Positions 6,444 to 12,284 of a stretch of 13,000 bases of DNA are shown in pieces. The stretch is taken from contig JAICKM010000109.1 of NCBI GenBank assembly GCA_025927935.1, positions 1 to 13,000 on the forward strand. The letters run 5' to 3'. This DNA comes from Chloroflexia bacterium. Its GTDB lineage: Bacteria > Chloroflexota > Chloroflexia > QHBQ01 > JADMIH01. The position numbers were made by a program, and so were the translations under genes. Numbering within the stretch: position 1 is the first letter of the stretch; the number at the start of each line of letters is the position of its first letter. The notes beneath the pieces are model-generated. The model was not told the DNA's origin, searched no databases, and saw only the letters and a list, made by a program, of their open reading frames with translations.

Positions 6444-7496
6444 TTATGCGTCGGCCCGTGGACTGTCGCCGTGGATCTGGTGCAACATGCCCGTCAAGAG
6501 TTCGGAAAGATAGCGCACACTCGACACCGCGCGGCCATACGGCATGCGGGTCGGACCAATGACGCCGATCACGCCGTTGACGGTGTTCGGCAAGCCATAA
6601 CGGGCCACCACGACGCTACAGTTGCGCATCCGGTCGCTGCGGTGTTCATCGCCGATAATAATCTGCACGCCCTCGCGCGCCTGCACGGCGGGCACGATGG
6701 ACAGCAGGATCGAGTCGCCTTCCAGTAGATCCAGCATTTGCTTCAAACGATCGGCCTCCCGGAACTCCGGCTGGTCGATCAGTTGGGACAAGCCCTCGCG
6801 ATAGAAGCGCGACCCGGCCGGTTCCTCCAGGCGCTGGAGTAGCATCCCGGCCACGGTGCGCAGCCGCGCCAGCAACGGCGGGGCGTCCGCCGGCAGATCC
6901 AGCACGCCCAACTCGCTCGCCGTCTTGTTGTAAAAATGCGAGTTGGCGAGGGTCGCCAGCGCGCTCAAATGCTCCTGGTCCCAATCCTCGTCAAAGGTCA
7001 GCAACTGCTGCATCAGGGTGCTGTCTTCGGCCACCAGCAACAGCATGGCCCGCCGCTCGGATAAGGCCAGCAATTGCAGATGCTTCACGCGCGGCATCGA
7101 CGAATGGGGCGGCGTCACCACGGCGGCGTTGCGCACCAAGCGCGACAGCAATGAGGCGGACAGATGCATCCATTCCTCGATGTCCAACTCGACCTGGTGG
7201 AACTGATGATCGATGGTGCGCTGTTCGGACTGCGGCAGCGTGGCCGTGCCCATCAGGTACTCGACAAAATAGCGGTAGCCCTTGTCGGATGGAATGCGGC
7301 CCGCGCTGGTATGCGGCTGGACAATATAGCCGCCGCGCTCCAGATCGGCCATGGCGTTGCGGATCGTCGCCGGGCTGACGCCCAGGTCGGTATTCGCCGC
7401 CAGCGCCTCGGAGGCCACCGGGCGCGCGGTAGCGACGTAATGCTCAATGATCAGCCGCAAAATCGTCCGTTGTCGTTCGCTGAGTTCGTCCACCAT
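6444..7496 (-). CDS. hrcA: Heat-inducible transcription repressor HrcA
   Basis: The product has 350 residues, normal for HrcA, the repressor that binds CIRCE and is kept active by GroEL. The N-terminal winged helix is clear: SERQRTILRLIIEHYVATA at 6-24, then SPATIRNAMADLERGGYI at 41-58 and QPHTSAGRIPSDKGYRYFV at 60-78, which is diagnostic of the family. The C-terminal segment VNGVIGVIGPTRMPYGRAVS is also characteristic. The ATG at 7494-7496 has GGGG seven bases upstream. It is the first gene of the operon, and a perfect CIRCE (7582-7608) lies 85 bases upstream, so the gene is autoregulated together with grpE and dnaJ. Confidence 0.98.
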   Translation of the reverse strand: MVDELSERQRTILRLIIEHYVATARPVASEALAANTDLGVSPATIRNAMADLERGGYIVQPHTSAGRIPSDKGYRYFVEYLMGTATLPQSEQRTIDHQFHQVELDIEEWMHLSASLLSRLVRNAAVVTPPHSSMPRVKHLQLLALSERRAMLLLVAEDSTLMQQLLTFDEDWDQEHLSALATLANSHFYNKTASELGVLDLPADAPPLLARLRTVAGMLLQRLEEPAGSRFYREGLSQLIDQPEFREADRLKQMLDLLEGDSILLSIVPAVQAREGVQIIIGDEHRSDRMRNCSVVVARYGLPNTVNGVIGVIGPTRMPYGRAVSSVRYLSELLTGMLHQIHGDSPRADA

Positions 7497-7581
7497 CGCC
7501 GTGCCCCTACTTGATCGCGCGCCCTATCGCCGCCAACCTCTACCACAATTATAACGCATCCGAAGGGCCAGTAGATCCATA

Positions 7582-7608
7582 TTAGCACTCTCCTAGCGAG
7601 AGTGCTAA
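7582..7608. promoter_or_regulatory. CIRCE operator (HrcA-binding site)
   Basis: TTAGCACTC (7582-7590), nine bases, then GAGTGCTAA (7600-7608): this is the full CIRCE consensus with no mismatches. It covers the expected transcription start of the hrcA promoter. Confidence 0.97.
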
Positions 7609-7615
7609 TATCTAT

Positions 7616-7644
7616 AGGATACCACTTGCGCGTACCTTTGTCAA
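7616..7644 (-). promoter_or_regulatory. Promoter of the hrcA-grpE-dnaJ operon
   Basis: On the minus strand a consensus -35 TTGACA (7639-7644) is followed after 17 bases by TATCCT (7616-7621). Initiation would fall at about 7608-7610, at the edge of CIRCE, so bound HrcA would block it. Confidence 0.85.
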
Positions 7645-7665
7645 GCCGGCAGGCTGAGTGCCGTA

Positions 7666-7694
7666 TTGTCAATTTCAGCTAAAGTTGGTACAAT
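7666..7694 (+). promoter_or_regulatory. Promoter of the SLH/PQQ-dehydrogenase-like gene
   Basis: TTGTCA (7666-7671) and TACAAT (7689-7694) are separated by exactly 17 bases; each matches consensus at five of six positions. Transcription would start near 7701, giving a leader of about 65 bases. Its -35 lies 21 bases from the divergent hrcA -35. Confidence 0.8.
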
Positions 7695-7765
7695 CCGGCA
7701 ACACCGTCGCCCGCCGCCGGCACGGTGCGCGGCTGGTGCGAAAGCGCCTAGTGAGAGGATCATCG

Positions 7766-9733
7766 ATGAAGTATACCCTTGCCCTGCTTAGTGGTCTGTT
7801 CGCCGTCGCGCTGCTCGTGTTCGGCGCAACGACCGGCGCCGCGCCCGCTGCCCCGGCTCCGCCCCTGGCTCCCGCCGGCGAGAATCTGCCGCCCGGCGCG
7901 GTAATTGACACCGTGATCCCCGCCCCCGACGCGGGGAACGCCGTCGCCATGGCCTGGGACCCCGCCGGCCGGTTGTTCTTCACCCAAAAGAGTACTGCAA
8001 CGCCCAATACCGGCGCGGTGCGCCTGTTCGCCAACAACGTGTTGCAGGCCAGCCCGGTCATCACCTTTAACGTGGACACCTGCTCCGAGCGCGGCCTCCT
8101 GGGCATTGCCCTTGATCCCGATTTCAGCGCCAATCACTATATCTATGTCTACTACACGGCCTACTCCGGTTGCGGGGCGACCGAGAATCGGGTCGTCCGT
8201 TTCGTGGAAACGAACGGCGTGGGCAGCAATCCCATCACGATCTTCACCTCGCCGCAGACCGCTCCCAACCACAACGGCGGTAACATCCACTTTGGGCCGG
8301 ATGGCAAGCTGTACATCTCCATCGGCGAAAATGCGAACCCGGCCAATTCGCAGGATGTGACCGCCAAGAACGGCAAGATGCACCGCATCAACCCCGACGG
8401 CAGCATCCCGGCGGACAACCCGGTCTTCACGCAGACCAACGCGCTGCCGTCGCTCTTCGCCATGGGCCTGCGCAACAGCTTCGACTTCACCTTCGATGTG
8501 CTCAGCCCCAACATTTACGCCAGCGAGAACGGGCCGGGCTGCGACGACGAAGCCAACCGCATCGTGGCCGGCTACAACTATGGCTGGCGTATCGGGTATC
8601 CTTGCGACGACGCGAATCCCGATCCCACCTATAATACGATCCCGCCGCTATGGTACGTACCCAATGGGTCATGTTGCATTGCGCCCACGGGGATCGAGGT
8701 CTACCGGGGCAATGCCGTGCCGACCTGGCATAACGACCTGTTCATGTGTGCCTACAACAACTCATCCCTCTACCACTTCTATCTGAGCGGCGACCGCAAC
8801 CAGATCGCCAACGCCCAGACGGTCAACGGCGTGACCTGTAACATGGACATCAGCACGGGGCCGGATGGGGCCTTCTACTATTTCGAGGGCGGCGGCTACA
8901 GCCCCGCGGCCCTGAAGCGCATCAGCGGTGCGCCGCCACCCGCCACGTCTACGCCGCCGCCACCCGCCACGGCGACCCCCGCGCTGCCCACGGCGACCTC
9001 CGTGCCGCCCACGGCCACCGGCACCCCCTTCCCGCCCACGGCCACCGTGACCGGCACGCCACCGACCGCTACCGCGTCGCCGACGCCGCTGCCGCCCTGC
9101 ACCATCGAGTTCACCGATGTGCCGCCGGGCAGCCCGTTCTATAGCTACATCCGCTGCCTGGCTTGCCGCGACGTGCTGAGCGGCTACGCGGACAACACCT
9201 TCCGGCCCGGCAACACACTCACGCGCGGGCAGGCAGCGAAGATCCTCGCGAACGCCGCCGCGTACACTGACGCCATACCGGCCACCCGGCAATCATTCGT
9301 TGACGTGCCGCCGGCCCAGCCGTTCTGGGAGTGGATCGAGCGGGCCTATGCCCACGGCGTGATCAGCGGCTATACCTGTGGCGGGCCGGGTGAACCGTGC
9401 GATGGCACGGGCCGCACCTACTTCCGCCCTAACGCCGAGATCACCCGTGGACAGTTGTCCAAGATCGTGGCGTTCGCCGCGGGCTACACCGGCACCCCGA
9501 CCACGCAACGCTTCGAGGACGTACCGCCGGGCCACCCGTTCTACGGCCCCATCGAGCAGATGGCCGCCCGCGACATCATCAGCGGCTACACCTGCGGTGC
9601 GCCGCCCGCCGGACCGTGCGTGGCCCCGGCCAACCGGCCCTATTTCCTGTCCGCCAACCCGGTGACGCGCGGCCAGGCGGCCAAGATCCTGGCGAACACG
9701 TTCTTCCCCAACTGCCAGACTCCGGCCCGCTAG
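7766..9733 (+). CDS. Surface-anchored PQQ-type sugar dehydrogenase-like protein with three SLH repeats
   Basis: The product has 655 residues. A signal peptide covers 1-25. Residues about 45-387 form a beta-propeller of the glucose/sorbosone dehydrogenase family, which oxidises sugars using PQQ. NHNGGNIHFGPDGKLYISIGE (from 168) holds His169, at the place of the catalytic base His144 of soluble glucose dehydrogenase, and MGLRN (233-237) matches the Arg-Asn that contacts PQQ. The lysine that binds PQQ was not located, so activity is unproven. A Pro/Thr/Ala linker (389-444) leads to three S-layer homology repeats (about 446-500, 508-572, 582-648), each with the TRGQxxKI-type end, which should bind the protein to the cell-wall polymer. 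Repeats 2 and 3 carry GYTCG inserts with paired cysteines. The ATG at 7766-7768 follows GAGAGGAT; upstream in-frame starts would spoil the signal peptide. Confidence 0.9.
   Translation: MKYTLALLSGLFAVALLVFGATTGAAPAAPAPPLAPAGENLPPGAVIDTVIPAPDAGNAVAMAWDPAGRLFFTQKSTATPNTGAVRLFANNVLQASPVITFNVDTCSERGLLGIALDPDFSANHYIYVYYTAYSGCGATENRVVRFVETNGVGSNPITIFTSPQTAPNHNGGNIHFGPDGKLYISIGENANPANSQDVTAKNGKMHRINPDGSIPADNPVFTQTNALPSLFAMGLRNSFDFTFDVLSPNIYASENGPGCDDEANRIVAGYNYGWRIGYPCDDANPDPTYNTIPPLWYVPNGSCCIAPTGIEVYRGNAVPTWHNDLFMCAYNNSSLYHFYLSGDRNQIANAQTVNGVTCNMDISTGPDGAFYYFEGGGYSPAALKRISGAPPPATSTPPPPATATPALPTATSVPPTATGTPFPPTATVTGTPPTATASPTPLPPCTIEFTDVPPGSPFYSYIRCLACRDVLSGYADNTFRPGNTLTRGQAAKILANAAAYTDAIPATRQSFVDVPPAQPFWEWIERAYAHGVISGYTCGGPGEPCDGTGRTYFRPNAEITRGQLSKIVAFAAGYTGTPTTQRFEDVPPGHPFYGPIEQMAARDIISGYTCGAPPAGPCVAPANRPYFLSANPVTRGQAAKILANTFFPNCQTPAR
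8930..9097 (+). repeat. Low-complexity repeats coding for the Pro/Thr/Ala linker
   Basis: Short units such as CGCCGCCACCCGCCACG, identical at 8931-8947 and 8955-8971, and several CCCACGGCSACC units encode PPATxTP-like repeats. The stretch is an in-frame flexible linker between the propeller and the SLH repeats, probably a target for glycosylation and for replication slippage. Confidence 0.75.
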
Positions 9734-9781
9734 GGCCTGCCGCCCGGTATACGCCGCAGGCCGTCCCCGGCGGGGATGGCC
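9734..9781 (+). terminator. Two overlapping GC-rich hairpins after the SLH gene
   Basis: GGCCTGC (9734-9740) pairs with GCAGGCC (9756-9762). A second stem pairs GGCCGTCCCC (9759-9768) with GGGGATGGCC (9772-9781), including one G-T pair. The two stems share GGCC at 9759-9762, so both cannot form fully at once. There is no T-tract, so termination is plausible but uncertain. Confidence 0.5.
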
Positions 9782-9825
9782 TTCCGGCTTTCCGGCGCGG
9801 CTAGGCAAAGGCGCGAGCCTTCGGC

Positions 9826-9831
9826 TATAAT
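9826..9831 (+). promoter_or_regulatory. -10 element directly before cutA
   Basis: A perfect TATAAT ends seven bases before the cutA ATG (9839-9841). No good -35 is present at 17 bases (AGGCAA at 9803-9808). Initiation would fall on or next to the ATG, implying a leaderless mRNA. Confidence 0.6.
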
Positions 9832-9838
9832 AGATAGT

Positions 9839-10171
9839 ATGGACACGGAACAGAGCGGCGATAACCTGGTCTTGCTCTATGTGCCTTGCGGCAGCGAGGA
9901 CGAGGCGGTGGGCGTAGCGCGGGCGCTGGTCGAGGCGCGGCTGATCGCCTGCGCCAACCTGCACCCCATCCGTTCCTTCTATCGCTGGGAAGGGCGCGTT
10001 GTGGAGGAAGCCGAGGTGGTACTGCTGGCGAAAACGACCGCGAACCAGGCCGCCGCTGCCGAAGCCGAGATCCGCCGCCGCCACAGCTACGCGGTGCCCT
10101 GCATTTTGCGGCTGCCCACGGCGGGGATCAACGCCGATTATCTGGCCTGGATTCGCGCGGCCATCAGTTAG
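9839..10171 (+). CDS. cutA: CutA family divalent-cation tolerance protein
   Basis: The product has 110 residues, the usual size for CutA1, a small trimeric protein linked to divalent-metal tolerance whose molecular role is still unclear. The conserved pattern is complete: VEARLIACANLHPIRSFYRW at 31-50, then EGRVVEEAEVVLLAKT at 51-66 and RRHSYAVPCILRLP at 80-93 in place of the usual HPYExPEI. The ATG at 9839-9841 has no Shine-Dalgarno but is placed seven bases after a perfect TATAAT, suggesting leaderless translation; an upstream in-frame ATG at 9776 would run through the terminator-like hairpin and add non-family residues. The TatB-like gene starts 33 bases after its stop, so the two are probably co-transcribed. 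Confidence 0.93.
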   Translation: MDTEQSGDNLVLLYVPCGSEDEAVGVARALVEARLIACANLHPIRSFYRWEGRVVEEAEVVLLAKTTANQAAAAEAEIRRRHSYAVPCILRLPTAGINADYLAWIRAAIS

Positions 10172-10177
10172 AGGAGA

Positions 10178-10192
10178 GGGCGCACGGCGCCC
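10178..10192 (+). promoter_or_regulatory. Hairpin between a Shine-Dalgarno and the tatB-like start
   Basis: GGGCGC (10178-10183), three bases, GCGCCC (10187-10192): a perfect 6-bp stem. The only purine-rich site, AGGAGAGG (10172-10179), is about 25 bases before the ATG, too far to act unless the hairpin shortens the distance. The stem uses the last two bases of that site. Confidence 0.4.
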
Positions 10193-10204
10193 GCACAATT
10201 TGCT

Positions 10205-10606
10205 ATGGGCTTTGAAGTGTTCGGCGTCGGCGTGCCGGAGATGGTGATCATCCTGGTGGTGGCGCTGATTTTCCTGGGGCCGGAGAAGTTGCCCGATGCC
10301 GCGCGCACGCTCGGCGGCTGGGTACGCGAGATCCGCGGCATCAGCAGCGAGGCCATGAGCGTGTGGCAGGAGACGTTGCAGGTGGGCGACACGATCAAGA
10401 GCAGCGTGCGCGTGGATGGGTCCACCCCGGCGGCGGCCCCACGTGCCACGACCCCTCCCCAACTGCCGGTCGCCTACACGCCCCCGGACGCCCCCGCCGC
10501 GCCCACCGAACCGGCCACGCTCGACTACCCGGCGCCCTTTGCGCCGCCCAAAACGCCGCCCGCCCCCGCGGACTCCCTCTCCTACCCGGCCCCCTTCGAG
10601 AAGTAA
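10205..10606 (+). CDS. Sec-independent protein translocase subunit, TatA/TatB family (TatB-like)
   Basis: The product has 133 residues. A short periplasmic N-terminus and one membrane helix (about 9-26, VGVPEMVIILVVALIFLG) with Glu12 are followed by the hinge GPEKLP (25-30) and an amphipathic helix (DAARTLGGWVREIRGISSEA, 31-50). The LGPEKLP hinge and REIR helix resemble TatB more than TatA, but short Tat proteins in this phylum may be bifunctional. The system exports folded twin-arginine proteins. The second half (72-133) is rich in Pro and Ala and carries two YPAPF repeats (108-112, 127-131), not a core Tat feature. No tatC is in the window. The ATG at 10205 has no close ribosome-binding site. 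Its end overlaps the convergent peptidase gene by 25 bases. Confidence 0.88.
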   Translation: MGFEVFGVGVPEMVIILVVALIFLGPEKLPDAARTLGGWVREIRGISSEAMSVWQETLQVGDTIKSSVRVDGSTPAAAPRATTPPQLPVAYTPPDAPAAPTEPATLDYPAPFAPPKTPPAPADSLSYPAPFEK

Positions 10607-11511
10607 GTCGGGCGCACGCCCGGCATCGCCAGCATCAACACCTCGTAGCCGTTCGACAATAGCTCGGCGCGCAGCGGCCAGGCCGGATCACCGCCGAGCG
10701 GCCCATCCACCGGCATCGCCAGCACGGCCCGGCTGGGCGACAGCATGACGCTGGTCGCCGGGTGGGACCAGGGCAGCGGCGTGCCCGGCGGCGGCACGCC
10801 GGCCTGGCCGTAGCGCCGCCGCCAGGCCGGCGACACGGAGGCGTAACGCACCAGCAAGAGCGGCTCGCCGCTGGTCGCCTCCTGCCGGTCGGCGATGTCG
10901 GGCCGCAGCCCCGCCACCAGCAGCATACACGGCCCCTCCCGGCTGAGCGTATACTGGCGCGCGGCGGCCTCCAGCGACGCCTCATAGCGGGCGGCTAACC
11001 GGCGCACCGCCGGCCAGCCGAAGGGCGTGCGCGCCGCCTCCTCCGTGAAACGGTTGCCCTGGAACAGGCAGGCCCCAGCGAAGAGATTCGCTTCGCGCTC
11101 CCACGTCTGGCGGGCCGCCGGACTCAAGTCGGACTCCGAGCAGTATTGCAGCAGGCTGTTGTGCCAGGGCAACACATAATGCCCCAATTCGTGCAGGGTG
11201 ACGAAGCGGCGCTGCCCGGCGCCCAGATTGCGGTGGGTATAGACAACCTTGCCCCCCACATCGACCATGCCGCGCACCAGCGGGCGCAGATCGGCGCGCG
11301 CCTGGCGCAGGGGCACGGGCAGGCCCTGGTCGCTATAGGGGTCGGTGAAGGCGAACTGCTCGTCGGCCAGTTCGCAGGCAGACAGCAGCGTAGGGATGGC
11401 AGTAGGTGGGCCGGTCACACCGGCGCGGCGCAACAGGTCGGCGGCCAACGCCAGGACCGCTGCCCGGTCGACGGGGGCGGCATCTCCGGCGGGCGAGGGC
11501 TGAGTCGTCAT
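10582..11511 (-). CDS. ImmA/IrrE-family zinc metallopeptidase
   Basis: The product has 309 residues. The core contains HELGH at 107-111 (zinc ligands His107 and His111, catalytic Glu108) and REANLFAGACL at 139-149 with Glu140 as third ligand, the ImmA/IrrE arrangement. Family members cut a partner XRE repressor (ImmR in ICEBs1, DdrO in Deinococcus), turning its targets on. The N-terminal ~100 residues are helical. The last ~120 residues (190-309) form a separate region rich in strands, in the position where IrrE has a sensory GAF-like domain; I do not recognise its family. It starts 27 bases after an XRE regulator gene, which is the expected partner and substrate. The ATG at 11509-11511 has no Shine-Dalgarno, so coupling to the upstream gene, or a later start, is possible. 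The 3' end overlaps the tatB-like gene tail to tail. Confidence 0.88.
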   Translation of the reverse strand: MTTQPSPAGDAAPVDRAAVLALAADLLRRAGVTGPPTAIPTLLSACELADEQFAFTDPYSDQGLPVPLRQARADLRPLVRGMVDVGGKVVYTHRNLGAGQRRFVTLHELGHYVLPWHNSLLQYCSESDLSPAARQTWEREANLFAGACLFQGNRFTEEAARTPFGWPAVRRLAARYEASLEAAARQYTLSREGPCMLLVAGLRPDIADRQEATSGEPLLLVRYASVSPAWRRRYGQAGVPPPGTPLPWSHPATSVMLSPSRAVLAMPVDGPLGGDPAWPLRAELLSNGYEVLMLAMPGVRPTYFSKGAG

Positions 11512-11538
11512 ATGTGGATGAACGACGACGCGGGCCGA

Positions 11539-11979
11539 TTAACTGCGGTTCTGGCGCTTGAATTTCAGATATTGCAGGAAATCGTTCAGTTCGACTTCTT
11601 CTTCCGCCGTGAGATCGGCAGGGATGCTGAAGGCCCAGCCCGGCGCGGAGGGCGCGGCGGGGGCCGGGGCCGCGGGCACCTCGTAGGCGGCAGGTTCCTC
11701 GGCGACGCGGGCGGCGGGTGCGGGCGGCACCACACCGGGGCGGATGTACCCGGCGCGCGCCATCAGCCCCTCATAAGTCACGCCGTACACCGCGGCCAAT
11801 TTCTGCAAGACATGGGGCGACGGCTGGCGAATATGCCCATGCTCTACCTGGCTCAGGTAGCTGTTGGACACGCCGCTCTGCTCCTCCACCGCGCGCAGGG
11901 TCAGCCGGCGCACGCGGCGCAGGTCGCGCAAGTACGCGCCAAAGTCGGCTGTCGGGTTCTCGGCGTCTTCCATGTTCAT
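11539..11979 (-). CDS. XRE-family transcriptional regulator
   Basis: The product has 146 residues. A Cro/C1-type helix-turn-helix spans about 13-72: FGAYLRDLRRVRRLTLRAVE, then SGVSNSYLSQVEHGHIRQPS (35-54) as turn and recognition helix, and VLQKLAAVYGV. A Pro/Ala-rich linker (about 80-118) leads to a C-terminal helix (TAEEEVELNDFLQYLKFKRQ) that could be the dimerisation part or the site cut by the neighbouring peptidase. Start choice is between ATG at 11977-11979 (GGAGAGGG ten bases upstream) and ATG at 11971-11973 (AGGG six bases upstream); a GTG further up is less likely. The gene is followed by the ImmA/IrrE-like gene and preceded by its own promoter and a palindromic operator, which suggests autoregulation. 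It lacks phage or integrase neighbours. Confidence 0.9.
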   Translation of the reverse strand: MNMEDAENPTADFGAYLRDLRRVRRLTLRAVEEQSGVSNSYLSQVEHGHIRQPSPHVLQKLAAVYGVTYEGLMARAGYIRPGVVPPAPAARVAEEPAAYEVPAAPAPAAPSAPGWAFSIPADLTAEEEVELNDFLQYLKFKRQNRS

Positions 11980-12044
11980 CCCTGTGCATCCCTCTCCAGG
12001 CCCACGCGACACACATAGGCGGGCCGCGGGTTTCCGGTATTTCC

Positions 12045-12073
12045 ATTATACGGCAGATATGCTGATTGTGCAA
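12045..12073 (-). promoter_or_regulatory. Promoter of the XRE-peptidase operon
   Basis: On the minus strand TTGCAC (12068-12073) precedes a perfect TATAAT (12045-12050) by 17 bases. Transcription would start near 12038, giving a leader of about 59 bases. The inverted-repeat operator starts four bases upstream of the -35. Confidence 0.7.
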
Positions 12074-12076
12074 GCA

Positions 12077-12123
12077 TTTGCTAAGTTTATCAAATAGAAA
12101 TTTTGCTTGACAAACTTAGCAAA
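12077..12123. promoter_or_regulatory. Inverted-repeat operator between the XRE gene and the divergent membrane gene
   Basis: TTTGCTAAGTTT (12077-12088) and AAACTTAGCAAA (12112-12123) are perfect 12-bp complements; extended inwards to TCAA/TTGA they match at 16 of 17 positions. The right arm includes the TTGACA -35 of the rightward promoter. A third half-site, CTGCTAAG (12126-12133), overlaps its -10. The stretch is clearly AT-rich compared with the surrounding sequence. It is the most likely binding site of the XRE regulator. Confidence 0.75.
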
Positions 12124-12135
12124 ACCTGCTAAGAT
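12107..12135 (+). promoter_or_regulatory. Promoter of the small membrane-protein gene
   Basis: A consensus TTGACA (12107-12112) is followed after 17 bases by TAAGAT (12130-12135). Initiation near 12142 gives a leader of about 143 bases. Both boxes overlap operator half-sites, so a repressor bound there would block RNA polymerase. In the leader I see only a TATCGAA direct repeat (12160-12166 and 12171-12177) and no recognised riboswitch. Confidence 0.8.
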
Positions 12136-12284
12136 GGTCCTGTCACAACACGCAACGCTTATCGAACACCTATCGAAAATGTAACCATACGCAGCAGGGC
12201 GCACCCGATACCTTGGGCCGAAAAATGCGATTTTACTAGCGAACACGGATGTTGGACGCCTAGCGGGACGGACAAGGAACAGCC

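Noticed and set aside
9293..10462. Minus-strand open frame of 389 codons opposite the SLH, cutA and tatB-like genes
   Set aside because: It crosses three recognised genes, and its composition is that of a GC-rich shadow.
10582..12012. Integrative element or prophage immunity region suggested by the XRE/ImmA pair
   Set aside because: No integrase, excisionase, attachment-site repeat, tRNA or other phage gene is visible; the pair is treated as a chromosomal regulatory module.
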